DNA from: Rickettsia bellii RML369-C
Lineage (GTDB): Bacteria; Pseudomonadota; Alphaproteobacteria; Rickettsiales; Rickettsiaceae
DNA length: 64,000 bases
Assembly: GCF_000012385.1 (NCBI RefSeq)
Contig: NC_007940.1
Span: 434,001-498,000, forward strand
Reading direction: 5' to 3'
Numbering within the stretch: position 1 is the first letter of the stretch; every line of letters starts with the position of its first letter. Below are positions 45,313 to 54,801 of this stretch, in pieces. A program made the position numbers and the translations under genes. The notes beneath the pieces are model-generated. The model ran no database searches. It was given only the letters and a program-made list of their open reading frames with translations, and was not told the origin of the DNA.

Positions 45313-48030
45313 TCAATTATTTTCATTTTTATGGCCTGGTAATTTAATATTTCTTTTCTTGATCGCTTTGCTACTTATTTCAAGATTATCTGCTATTTGC
45401 TGGCCAGTTCTGACAATCGTTGATTCAGGAGTTTTATTAAATTCATCTTCAATTTGTGCCTTCTTATCTTTTACTTTATCAGATAACTGCTCAAGAATCT
45501 TTACTTTTTCTATTTCATTATTATCTATACTCTGAATTAGCATTTGTTCTACATTTTTATCATAAACATCATTTCTTCTATCATCAATATTACTAATAGC
45601 AGCTTGGTCATTCAACTGTTTAGTATTTTTATCAAAACTTGATCGCAAGTTTTCTTTAGATGGAATATTGATGCTACTTACAGAACTTAAGTCTTGCGGT
45701 ATAATATTATTGATTTTAGCTATATCTAAAGCGATTTGTTCGGCTTCTTGTTGGTGAGTACTTGCCCACATAGCAGCCTGCTCTTTGCTACTTACTCCAG
45801 GAATATTTTTGGCAATTATGCTATTTAATACTGATTCATTTAAATTACGATCAATAGAGGCAGAATTTTGTGCTATATAGTTCATGTTATAGCTTAATTG
45901 CTCGATATTTTGTTTAGTTCTAGTTATTTCTTGCCCTACAGATTGTTGCTCAGAGAAGTTACTATTAAGATTATTACTAAGTGATTGCAGATCACTATTT
46001 GTATGACCTAATCTGCCATCTTTAGTAGCACTTTTAATCTTAGATAATGCTTCATTATATGATTGCTGTTGATTTACTGATTTTCCTCGTTCTTTTCCTT
46101 GATCATTATCTGCTCGAACTGTTACTCCTCCTATGCTAGGTACATTTAAACCTATATTTGCACTAGTACTAGTTCCCTTTCTATTACTGCTACCAGTATG
46201 ATCAGTAGCAGCGATGCTATCTGAATTCATCTGCTGCAAGGCTAGATACTGGCTATCAGTAATACCTATAGATTTTGCTTCTTCATAGCTTAATCTTTTT
46301 CCTATCTCAGTTGCCATAGAATTACCTGTAGTAGTTAAATTACTATATCTATCATTTAATGAGTCAAGATAACTTTGTGAGCTCATAAACTGAGATTGAT
46401 AACTATCCTGTAATAATTTAGAAGAGCGGTAGTTATTAACAAGTGAGTCTACTGCTTGAGTCAGTACTTGTCTACCACTATCAGTACTGGTTACTCTCAT
46501 TCCTCCATCATCAATAATTCCTCCTGCCAATTGTAAAGTTGGGGTAAGATTTTGCTGGGCAATTGTTCGATTACCGATGCTATAATTATCCATAGCAAGG
46601 TTATTATCAGCAATATTAGCACCAATATTACTTGCAACCGGTACTGGAGAAAATTGATTGGCCAAAGTAGTAGTTGCATGAGCACAAGCCTTTAATACTG
46701 CCCAGGATAACATCGGAACTGAAGCTGCTAACATCTGAAATGTTGCAAACTCATGCAACAGAATTTCTGAAAAACTCCCTTGCGATAAGATATTTAAACC
46801 AGTAAAGTGACTTGTGCCTTTACCAGCTAGGCTAATCATCCCTAAACAATGAATCACAGTAAAAAATACTGGCCAGCTGGTTACCCAAATGATTAATGTT
46901 ATCCAAGTTTTAAAGATAGTATAACCACCGGGCAACATTGACATTGGAAATACTACGAAAATGAGACAAATTACCAAAGCAAAAAATACTGATTGTAAGA
47001 TAGGCATGATATTTGCTGCCATCTCTCCTGCAATCAGGTAAGAAAAGGATTGCTGAAATAACCCGCGGGTCGCATTCATACTAACTAATTGAGGATATAT
47101 TCTAGAAAGTGAGAATTTTTCTCTTAAATCATCATAAGCTTCACGATTAGCATTAAGTAGCATTGCTTGTCTCATCCACTGATGAATATCTGTTTGTTCT
47201 TTTTTAAGATATTTTAGAGTATCAGAGGTCATAGTTTTTAATCTGCTAGATAATATCTCTTGCCTATCAGAGCTAATGCCTATACCATTTGCAAATTTAG
47301 TTAATAACCTATCATTTAATTCTTTATTAATAGCTGCCTTAATCAAGGGAGTTACTTGCCTGCAGGTTTTAAAAGAAATAGCAGAATTACTTGGATCCTT
47401 ATAATAAATACCAAAATTATTGGGCATATTTTGTTCGATAAAAGCAATGATGTCACTTGCTCTTTGTGCTTCTGCTTTTTTACCTAAAATATTACCAATT
47501 ATATAAGGTTTCATAAAACATTGTCTTAAAAATTCTTTTGTATTGGTCAAAGTTACCGGATCCTCTATTTGAATGTCCTTGATTTTACCAATAGCTTTTG
47601 CTCCAAACATAATCCCATTCTTCCTGCTTGATAACCCTTCATCAGGTGGAAGTAAATGCTTTTCGAGCGTCTCTGATAAAGAGTAACTTATTTTTGATGA
47701 TATAGAAGCAAAAAAAGCAATACCTACTGGGATATTATCAATTTTTACAGGAGCCTGCATTGATATTTCATCTTTAAGCCACACATTTGCTTTTGGAGCA
47801 AATAAAAAGATAAAAATAAATAAGGATGGAAAAAACCATTCCATAGCAAAAATACCAATATTACCTCTAAAAATAGCACGAGTTGCTGCCCAAATTCCAC
47901 CAATTGTCAAAGCAAATTTACCTACTGGTGTAAAATACTCACTATTTGAGGCAAAGACTCTTCCTATGCCATTAAAAACTTGCCATAATATATCTCCTCC
48001 ACCAAATGTATGTATTACGTAATCTGTCAT
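45313..48030 (-). CDS. traG: F-type conjugal transfer protein TraG
   Basis: TraG takes part in pilus assembly and mating-pair stabilisation. The 905-residue protein has N-terminal membrane helices (GKFALTIGGIWAATRAIF, FFPSLFIFIFLFAPKA). More helices lie near residues 340-450 (FFALVICLIFVVFPMSMLPG, WVTSWPVFFTVIHCLGMI). A long polar C-terminal region of about 430 residues with coiled coils follows. This matches the F TraG layout. It follows traH after 77 bases. Confidence 0.92.
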   Translation of the reverse strand: MTDYVIHTFGGGDILWQVFNGIGRVFASNSEYFTPVGKFALTIGGIWAATRAIFRGNIGIFAMEWFFPSLFIFIFLFAPKANVWLKDEISMQAPVKIDNIPVGIAFFASISSKISYSLSETLEKHLLPPDEGLSSRKNGIMFGAKAIGKIKDIQIEDPVTLTNTKEFLRQCFMKPYIIGNILGKKAEAQRASDIIAFIEQNMPNNFGIYYKDPSNSAISFKTCRQVTPLIKAAINKELNDRLLTKFANGIGISSDRQEILSSRLKTMTSDTLKYLKKEQTDIHQWMRQAMLLNANREAYDDLREKFSLSRIYPQLVSMNATRGLFQQSFSYLIAGEMAANIMPILQSVFFALVICLIFVVFPMSMLPGGYTIFKTWITLIIWVTSWPVFFTVIHCLGMISLAGKGTSHFTGLNILSQGSFSEILLHEFATFQMLAASVPMLSWAVLKACAHATTTLANQFSPVPVASNIGANIADNNLAMDNYSIGNRTIAQQNLTPTLQLAGGIIDDGGMRVTSTDSGRQVLTQAVDSLVNNYRSSKLLQDSYQSQFMSSQSYLDSLNDRYSNLTTTGNSMATEIGKRLSYEEAKSIGITDSQYLALQQMNSDSIAATDHTGSSNRKGTSTSANIGLNVPSIGGVTVRADNDQGKERGKSVNQQQSYNEALSKIKSATKDGRLGHTNSDLQSLSNNLNSNFSEQQSVGQEITRTKQNIEQLSYNMNYIAQNSASIDRNLNESVLNSIIAKNIPGVSSKEQAAMWASTHQQEAEQIALDIAKINNIIPQDLSSVSSINIPSKENLRSSFDKNTKQLNDQAAISNIDDRRNDVYDKNVEQMLIQSIDNNEIEKVKILEQLSDKVKDKKAQIEDEFNKTPESTIVRTGQQIADNLEISSKAIKKRNIKLPGHKNENN

Positions 48031-48107
48031 ATTCTTTTTATATTTTTATCTTCTTTGCTTATTTTTGTACCTGCTTATCTGCTTGCTCATCTAATTTTAA
48101 TTTATAC

Positions 48108-49448
48108 TTAAGCCCTCTCTTTAGCGATTAAATGTTGTTCTATTAATCTTGCTCTTCTATCAATCTGATCACTACTTGTTAGCATATTACTCCATTTTTC
48201 TTGAGCAAAAAGTTGCACTCTATCTAAAGCTTTTAAGTAAGCGGTTAAATGATGATCTGCTACTTGCTTTGATTTGAGCATAGTAACTGCTTTTCTTACC
48301 TCTGAGGTTACTTCCTTTAAATGCTGAAGTAAACTGTAACTAGCAACTAATTCTGAAGAACTATCTAAAATAGTAACTCCTGATATTGCTTCTAAAGTAA
48401 TATAATCATATATTGGAAATGCTTCCCCTATTGAAGATAGGAAAGATATGTCTGCATTACTAAACTCGTTATTACTTGTAAGTTTGCTCTTTAATTCATC
48501 TAGTTTTGTTTTAGCCTTGCCTTGATATGATTGATCTAGAACAATAGTAATATTACGTCTTAGATCTGGGTTTAAACAATTACTATTATCACAAGTATAA
48601 ATTGAGGCAGATTCTCCGCCTTTTAAATGAGCAATCCAGCTCTTTTCATCTTGAGCAAGTGACTCAAGGAAATATACATTATTATCTCGAACTATTATAG
48701 TTCCAGTCATGGACATGATGGCACTTCTCATATTTTCAGGGATTCCTGCTTTTTCTGCTGCCTTGATAAAAATATTATAATTTGTCAGCATTAATTCTGG
48801 ATCTTGATTTTGGATATTCGCTAAAGCTTGTTTCTGCTCTAAATCACTACGACATTTTTTGCCGGCAGCAAAATAATCAAAGCCAGAGCTGGATTGTAAA
48901 TCTCTGCAAACTGATTCTCTCATGGCTGAATCTTTAGGCAAAATGGAAGCGAAAATAGCTTTAGTCATTTCACAATCGCCCTTAGCAAATTGATTCATTT
49001 CCATAGCAAGATTTCTTAAATCTTTTAAGGCATTTTCTATTTGTGGAGCAAAAGTTTTAAGACCCAATGAAAATGCATAAGCTTTTGCTTGCGTACCAAT
49101 ATTTTTCATTAGCTGAACTAGCTCTTCACCTGAAATAATCGAAAAACTACCAAGATAAGAATCTATACCACTACAGCTCATGTTTAACGAGGGAGGGGTA
49201 ATAGAAATCGGATTAAAAGATGTTTTATTAGTTCTAATAGATAACCCTCCTGCTGCATAATAATAGCCGGCAGCTTGGGATTGATATGAACCAGGTTTAG
49301 TGACATTAACGCTCATGCCTTGAAATACATCCTGTAAATCCCAAGCATAAGTTGTTGTTGTTTGTAACAATAAAATTATCATGAGAATATGCATCACATG
49401 CTTTATGTAGATTACTCTTCTAAACTTATTGTTACTGATCATAATCAT
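48108..49448 (-). CDS. traH: F-type conjugal transfer protein TraH
   Basis: TraH is a periplasmic/outer-membrane pilus assembly protein. The 446 residues begin with a signal peptide (HILMIILLLQTTTTYAWDLQ). Next is the conserved GSYQSQAAGYYYAAGGLSIR, then INPISITPPSLN-like FNPISITPPSLNMSCSGID, and a C-terminal coiled coil. The start overlaps the end of traF by 17 bases. Confidence 0.93.
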   Translation of the reverse strand: MIMISNNKFRRVIYIKHVMHILMIILLLQTTTTYAWDLQDVFQGMSVNVTKPGSYQSQAAGYYYAAGGLSIRTNKTSFNPISITPPSLNMSCSGIDSYLGSFSIISGEELVQLMKNIGTQAKAYAFSLGLKTFAPQIENALKDLRNLAMEMNQFAKGDCEMTKAIFASILPKDSAMRESVCRDLQSSSGFDYFAAGKKCRSDLEQKQALANIQNQDPELMLTNYNIFIKAAEKAGIPENMRSAIMSMTGTIIVRDNNVYFLESLAQDEKSWIAHLKGGESASIYTCDNSNCLNPDLRRNITIVLDQSYQGKAKTKLDELKSKLTSNNEFSNADISFLSSIGEAFPIYDYITLEAISGVTILDSSSELVASYSLLQHLKEVTSEVRKAVTMLKSKQVADHHLTAYLKALDRVQLFAQEKWSNMLTSSDQIDRRARLIEQHLIAKERA

Positions 49449-50334
49449 TAACCTTTAGTCTATTATAGTGCTGAATTACCAATAAAATATTTTCAGCAAT
49501 TTTATCTTCACTAATAATTCCTCTTGCAACTGGATATATTTGTATGCCGCTGCTATCGATTAAATATAATACCGGTACAAGCTTTGCAGGATTTAGTGTT
49601 TGTAACAAACCAGTATCTTTAATGGTTGGTATCCCTTGAAATCTAGTTTCACTATTACTTACAAAAATTAATTGAAAGCCATATTTATCTGCAAATTCTC
49701 TTACAATAGGGATAAATGCCTGGCAGTAATTACATCCTTGATTTACTTGCAGAATTAATCCCCAATTCTTAGCTAAAAATCTTAGTTTTTGGCTGCTGTC
49801 TTTATCTTGTCTTATCTCGTATAATTTTTTATGCAATGAATTTGCAGGTATATTCTCGTTTGTAAGACTATAATCAAGTAAGGTAGCAAGCTGCCACATG
49901 GTAGCAAATTTATATGATTTTTCTAAAATTTGTTTGTGTAACCTTTGAGCAATAATGACATTTTCAAGAGTAGGATCATCTAAGGCTTTACGCTTAGCTC
50001 TATTAAATTCCTTCTTTAAAGCTTCTATCCTTTGATCATAAAGCTCAAGTTCTGGCTCTTGCTTTTTTTGATCTTGAGAAAATTTTAATATTTCTGGCTT
50101 GTAAGCATGATCCTCATTATACCAAAGAAAACCTTTTGGTTGAGTGCTATCTTTTACTTCATTGTTGCTTGCTAAATCTAATCCTATCATTTTATTTATA
50201 CTATTAGCATTTAAGTCTATAGTACCAGCAAATGCGTGATTTGACCAATCATTGATTAGTAACAATAAAATAATTACTAGTGATGTAATGGCTAGTGATG
50301 ATTTAGTTATCGTGTTTACTAGCCACTTCATCAT
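49432..50334 (-). CDS. traF: F-type conjugal transfer protein TraF (thioredoxin-like)
   Basis: 300 residues with an N-terminal membrane/signal segment (ITSLVIILLLLINDWSNHAF). A thioredoxin-like domain follows, with the redox pair in QGCNYCQAFIPIVREF and the cis-Pro stretch RFQGIPTIKDTG. TraF in F helps disulphide formation and pilus assembly with TraH and TraW. Here a CxxC is present. It lies one base after traN. Confidence 0.92.
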   Translation of the reverse strand: MMKWLVNTITKSSLAITSLVIILLLLINDWSNHAFAGTIDLNANSINKMIGLDLASNNEVKDSTQPKGFLWYNEDHAYKPEILKFSQDQKKQEPELELYDQRIEALKKEFNRAKRKALDDPTLENVIIAQRLHKQILEKSYKFATMWQLATLLDYSLTNENIPANSLHKKLYEIRQDKDSSQKLRFLAKNWGLILQVNQGCNYCQAFIPIVREFADKYGFQLIFVSNSETRFQGIPTIKDTGLLQTLNPAKLVPVLYLIDSSGIQIYPVARGIISEDKIAENILLVIQHYNRLKVNDYDQ

Positions 50335-50335
50335 T

Positions 50336-52147
50336 TTAATAGGATAAATTTGAATCAGTATGATTATTATTAAATTTTTGTTGTTGCATTATAGGCATCT
50401 GGTTTTTTAGTTGCTGCGGAAAGTTCTTATTTATTTTACTTTTAGCATGATCAAGTAAATCACTAAATAGCTCCTCTAAATCAAATTTAGAAAAATCTAT
50501 TCTTTGCAGCTCTTCTACTGTAAACCCACGACAATTAGCCTGCTGCCCTGTGCCAAAACTAATAGCTAATTGTTTTTTTCCTTGCTCTTGAAAAACTCTT
50601 GCAAGTTTTGAATTAAAACAACAATAAGTAGATTTTTTAGTAATACATGTCTTAAATATTTTATCTTTCTTAGCACAATATGTCCCAACATAGTTACACT
50701 GACCTTTTGCCCTTTTTAAGGCTAAGGCTTTTTCTTCTGCATTACACCGGCTCAGCCCTAAATCCTTACCCCAACCTTTGAATCCAGAGCAACAATTAAG
50801 AAAATTGCCAATATTTGTTTTGCGGCAACTGTTGGCATGACCTTTAAATACTGAAATCGGATTTGTCTGCATATCTTTTTTCATTTCATTTAACATTGCA
50901 AGATACCCAACACTCCCCATATCAGTATTTGGCACAATAGTTGCAGTATGACGATTCCCTCCTAAACAAAACATTTGTGATCCTGCTATAGAGGAGCTAA
51001 GCTCTTTTTTCTCATTAGAGCATATGTAATCTTTGTGCCATTGCAAACAGATACTAGCAGCTTGCCTAATGCAATTGCTCCTTGCAAGTTCACAACCTTG
51101 CTTCTTTAAATGATCACACCCATATTTTGGCTCACTACTACATTGATATTTAATTTGCTCGCTCCAGCATGGACGATTAACATTATATTGATTAAAAAAC
51201 AACTTATTACCAGCTTCAAGACATATGCGATTTATTTCATGGCATTCATTTTCCTCAACTAAAGCTTCTGAAAGCTCATTTACTATTTGGAAGTACTCAC
51301 CTTTTTCTCTAAATACTTTAATCTTATCACGATATTTATAAGTAAAAACATATCTATCCCATTTTACTATATCACCATCCCAGGCTTCAGTTAATGCTCC
51401 TTCTCCTTGAGGAGAAATGCCGATATATGTATCAATATGATCAAGGGAAGTATTTAACTTAGCAACAATAGCTGCTCTCACTTCTTCCATTATGATCTGA
51501 TTATTATGCATATGCATGCTGTATATTGTTTTACGCTTACCTAAACGTCTTTTCTTCTTCCAAAAGACAGGATAAAGCCAGTGACGATAACTGTTACTTA
51601 TCTCAAGACCTGAAAATGCTATTGCTTTATCTTGCCAATCACCCCATTTATCTATTAATTCAGCATCTAGTATAAGATTCCTGATAACATCTATTTCAAA
51701 TTCTACCCCTTCACAGCAACTCTTATTAATTTTGGTTTTAATTACTTTTTCACTAACATTAAGTGCAGTCCCTTCTGTATGCCTTAATGGCTCTGCCTCA
51801 ATCTTAGCTGAATTACTAATTACGGGATTGTTAGGATTAAGGTCATATTCTTGCATTGCATTTATTTTCTTCAGCTCACTTTGTTGCAGTAATTGCCCTT
51901 GTGCAGAGTTATTTAACATAACACTACCTTGATTTGTTAAGTCTTGATCATTCATTTTACTTAAATTTGATATATTTACCTCTTTATCAAATATTATCTT
52001 ATTGCCTATTTGATCAGGATTACCAAGCTTAATACTGTGTTCATACTGTCTGGCACTATTATAACTATCCTCCATAGTAGCAGAGTAAGAACTGATCGCA
52101 TTCATCACTAAAGTAACTAACATAATAATATTAATACTTTGTCTCAC
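50336..52147 (-). CDS. traN: F-type mating-pair stabilisation protein TraN
   Basis: TraN is the Cys-rich outer-membrane adhesin that stabilises mating pairs. The 603-residue product has a signal peptide (MLVTLVMNAISSYSATMEDSY). It is rich in Cys from about residue 300 on (CHEINRICLEAGNK, YGCDHLKKQGCELARSNC, CCSGFKGWGKDLGLSRC). The C-terminal CCFNSKLARVFQEQGKKQL is strongly conserved in the family. Its start overlaps the trbC stop by four bases. Confidence 0.93.
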   Translation of the reverse strand: MRQSINIIMLVTLVMNAISSYSATMEDSYNSARQYEHSIKLGNPDQIGNKIIFDKEVNISNLSKMNDQDLTNQGSVMLNNSAQGQLLQQSELKKINAMQEYDLNPNNPVISNSAKIEAEPLRHTEGTALNVSEKVIKTKINKSCCEGVEFEIDVIRNLILDAELIDKWGDWQDKAIAFSGLEISNSYRHWLYPVFWKKKRRLGKRKTIYSMHMHNNQIIMEEVRAAIVAKLNTSLDHIDTYIGISPQGEGALTEAWDGDIVKWDRYVFTYKYRDKIKVFREKGEYFQIVNELSEALVEENECHEINRICLEAGNKLFFNQYNVNRPCWSEQIKYQCSSEPKYGCDHLKKQGCELARSNCIRQAASICLQWHKDYICSNEKKELSSSIAGSQMFCLGGNRHTATIVPNTDMGSVGYLAMLNEMKKDMQTNPISVFKGHANSCRKTNIGNFLNCCSGFKGWGKDLGLSRCNAEEKALALKRAKGQCNYVGTYCAKKDKIFKTCITKKSTYCCFNSKLARVFQEQGKKQLAISFGTGQQANCRGFTVEELQRIDFSKFDLEELFSDLLDHAKSKINKNFPQQLKNQMPIMQQQKFNNNHTDSNLSY

Positions 52148-52578
52148 ATTTGTTCCTCTTGCATTATCTGCAATGCATCATTTAATCCTATATGACCTGC
52201 TAGTTTTTTAACTTTGCCTTGGTTATTATCTATCACTACTATCGGTACAGAAGTAATTTGATATTTCTCAAATAGATTTGGATCAATATCAAAGCTAATA
52301 CCAATTTCATTAGCTTTTGCTTTAGTTTCTAAAAAAGAATTATTTTTTAGACCTCGCATTACAAGTCTTGCTCCTTCTTGTTCTGCTTCAATATAATAAC
52401 TCTTTAATGCTGAATCAGGCATTGAAAATGAAACAAAAATATAGATATTATTATATGTGTTAGGCTCTAATTTAGGTTGTAGTATATTATGTAATAATAC
52501 TTCTGGTTGTGCCAAAGAACTTGTTCCACCTAATATTAGTAAACAAGTTAAAATTATTGCCTTTAAGTTAAATTGCAT
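52144..52578 (-). CDS. trbC: F-type conjugal transfer protein TrbC
   Basis: 144 residues with a signal peptide (IILTCLLILGGTSSLAQPEV) and the F-type TrbC domain: IYIFVSFSMPDSALKSYYIE, ARLVMRGLKNNSF, IDPNLFEKYQITSVPIVVI. It acts with TraW in pilus assembly and in F plasmids may be fused to it. It lies between traU and traN as in F. Confidence 0.9.
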   Translation of the reverse strand: MQFNLKAIILTCLLILGGTSSLAQPEVLLHNILQPKLEPNTYNNIYIFVSFSMPDSALKSYYIEAEQEGARLVMRGLKNNSFLETKAKANEIGISFDIDPNLFEKYQITSVPIVVIDNNQGKVKKLAGHIGLNDALQIMQEEQM

Positions 52579-52622
52579 ATCTCTATATTTGTAAATTTAG
52601 CTTCTACATCATCATTATAAAA

Positions 52623-53591
52623 TCAAAAGAGACAGCAACTGCGTTTACGCCAAATCAAATAACCAAAATCCTCACCTTTAACTGGGAATTCGCGTGCACC
52701 CTGCCAGGTAGTTTCAGTCTCACCAATCTTTTTACAAGAATGAATTTCCGTTATAGGATAAGTCATCTGCAGTCTATATTGGCACTTTTTGATTATTGGC
52801 ATTGGATATTTACCACATAATCCTTCTCTTCCCATATAGCCCCAGAGTAATAATTCTCTATGTAACTTAGCCATAAATTTAGCTACTATTAATGCAGAAG
52901 TTCCAACTCCGCCATTATAAGAGCTAGTTGTACCGGTAAAGGGATAAAGAGAACCTTGACAGCCTGAACACCAAAACATCCCATCATTAGAAAGACTACC
53001 AGAACTAGAGCTCATGCAATCAGCTATACATGCACTTTGAGCTGCAATATTGCCAAATAATAAACTCTCAGGATTTAATATTGCAGATTTAGCATCATCT
53101 CCCCATAACAGATCAAATTCAGTTAAATATGCTACGTCAACTTGTGACATCTCTAAACAAGCAAAATCAAGTAATATCTCAAGCCAGTAAATAACCGGAT
53201 ATATATACCAATGTACATGATAAAAGCTACTTCCCTCTATATCATCCTTAACTCCTTTTTGCATGCTAGTACCAAGGTTAATACCACCAAGGCTTACCAT
53301 ACACATAGGAGATTTCGTTACATCAACAAGTCTTACCGGTTCCCAGAATCCAATTGGAATACCAGGAATTGGCATAGGAATGCCGGCTTTAGGGCAAAAA
53401 CAAATTATTTGCCTTGGGTTATTAGTATCAGCCATAGGGCTTGGCACTACTTTTACTCCTCCGATAGTAATTGGAAATAAACATTTCCAGCAAATATCAG
53501 TTATTGGATTTACAAATCTTCCTACGCAGCCAATCGATGCATAACTATAATTACCAAGCAAAATAATTATAATAAACATTATTAACTTCAT
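52623..53591 (-). CDS. traU: F-type conjugal transfer protein TraU
   Basis: TraU is a periplasmic protein needed for DNA transfer. 322 residues with a signal peptide (MFIIIILLGNYSYASIGCVG) and many cysteines. The motifs CWKCLFPITIGGVKVVPSP, CFCPKAGIPMPIPGIPIGFWEP and YPVIYWLEILLDFACLE are typical of the family. The start is two bases after the antitoxin-like gene. Confidence 0.94.
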   Translation of the reverse strand: MKLIMFIIIILLGNYSYASIGCVGRFVNPITDICWKCLFPITIGGVKVVPSPMADTNNPRQIICFCPKAGIPMPIPGIPIGFWEPVRLVDVTKSPMCMVSLGGINLGTSMQKGVKDDIEGSSFYHVHWYIYPVIYWLEILLDFACLEMSQVDVAYLTEFDLLWGDDAKSAILNPESLLFGNIAAQSACIADCMSSSSGSLSNDGMFWCSGCQGSLYPFTGTTSSYNGGVGTSALIVAKFMAKLHRELLLWGYMGREGLCGKYPMPIIKKCQYRLQMTYPITEIHSCKKIGETETTWQGAREFPVKGEDFGYLIWRKRSCCLF

Positions 53592-53593
53592 TA

Positions 53594-53800
53594 TTACTTG
53601 TATATTTCAGAAGTTATTAAATCTGTATTTGCTTGACAACCTACCTTTGCTTGCTCTGCTATCATATTATTTTTCTCACCTGCGATTAGATATACTACTT
53701 CTCCACTAGATTTTACTATTGCATGCACCTTACCTTGTAATACATGATCTATTATCTTTTCTAAATTTTGCTTTGCTTCTGATAATTGCCACTTCTTCAT
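53594..53800 (-). CDS. Phd/YefM-like antitoxin, no toxin seen
   Basis: 68 residues opening with KWQLSEAKQNLEKIIDHVLQ, followed by AIVKSSGEVVYLI, the DNA-binding domain of Phd/YefM antitoxins. The expected toxin gene is absent: traU follows directly and traW precedes it. AGGTAAT-like sequence precedes the start. It may be a solitary regulator of the tra operon or the survivor of a broken pair. Confidence 0.75.
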   Translation of the reverse strand: MKKWQLSEAKQNLEKIIDHVLQGKVHAIVKSSGEVVYLIAGEKNNMIAEQAKVGCQANTDLITSEIYK

Positions 53801-53865
53801 AGATTACCTCCGGATTTTATCAGTTTTTATTCACACCTTAATTTTTACTTAAATACTATAACATT

Positions 53866-54549
53866 TTAATTAATATTGATTTCGCTAATTTTAAGTAATT
53901 TACCTTCCTGCCGGGCAATAGCCGGTACTGCTTTTATTTTAAAACGAGTAGTAAGCACGCCACCTTGATCAAAAAACACTGGCTTATTTAACTTTTGTGC
54001 TAGCTTAATAGGATTGCCACTCGTGAGTACTAATTTTCCTATTTTTGATTTAGCCCACTTAACTTGCTGCTCATCATCACCATCAATAAATATTAAAGCT
54101 TTTCCCCAGCTTATTTTCTCCAAAGGATTTACATTTGTGCCAACTTTTACTATGATGTTTCCTGCTTGATCTTTTACATCTGTCTTTTGTATAAAGCTCG
54201 GATCATAGTGCCAATTTCGGTTTATGCTTGCTTTTGCTAGAGCCAATACCGGAGTTGGTCTTGATATTTTTTGCTGTACCTTATTTTTAAATTCTTCCTG
54301 CATTTTCTCTAAAACGCCATTTTGTTTTGCTATTTGAAGTTTAGCCATAATGACCTCTAGTAATGACTCTTCAATAATTGGAAATACATGACCTTGGACT
54401 TCATAATCTCTAATTTCTATTTTAGAATTATTATCTATGCTTATAGCCAAATTATTATTGTGTGCATTTACATAACTTACCTTCAACATAATAACAAATA
54501 AAACAAAGGAACTTATAATAATAATTTTTAGATCTAAATACCCTGTCAT
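53866..54549 (-). CDS. traW: F-type conjugal transfer protein TraW
   Basis: TraW is a periplasmic pilus-assembly protein. From ATG 54549 the product has about 227 residues with a signal segment (IIIISSFVLFVIMLKVSYVN). The motifs GHVFPIIEESLLEVI, YDPSFIQKTDVKDQAGNIIV and NPLEKISWGKALIFIDGDDE are diagnostic. The frame is open upstream to 54630, but that part runs towards an inverted-repeat element and lacks family similarity. Confidence 0.9.
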   Translation of the reverse strand: MTGYLDLKIIIISSFVLFVIMLKVSYVNAHNNNLAISIDNNSKIEIRDYEVQGHVFPIIEESLLEVIMAKLQIAKQNGVLEKMQEEFKNKVQQKISRPTPVLALAKASINRNWHYDPSFIQKTDVKDQAGNIIVKVGTNVNPLEKISWGKALIFIDGDDEQQVKWAKSKIGKLVLTSGNPIKLAQKLNKPVFFDQGGVLTTRFKIKAVPAIARQEGKLLKISEININ

Positions 54550-54631
54550 ATTTTGCCACGTTTTTAAGCTGTTAGCAACGGAAGTAAAATGATACAGAAC
54601 AACGGATAAAAATTGATACAGTATTATCATT

Positions 54632-54752
54632 CAAAATTTATGCTATGTTGCTCCAAGATGATTTTAACCCCTATAAAAGTATATTTTGATAAGGAATAAC
54701 TGTAATAATATCTCAATATTAAGCAATTAATTATTCAACATAGCATAGTGTG
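54632..54752. repeat. Diverged inverted-repeat element before traW
   Basis: CAAAATTTATGCTATGTTG (54632-54650) matches the end of the element at 36398, and CAACATAGCATAG (from 54737) is its inverted partner. It separates traC from traW in the cluster. Confidence 0.5.
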
Positions 54753-54801
54753 TGCTGTATTAATTTTCAACCATTGTAATATTAGAAATCTGTATCATTT
54801 T

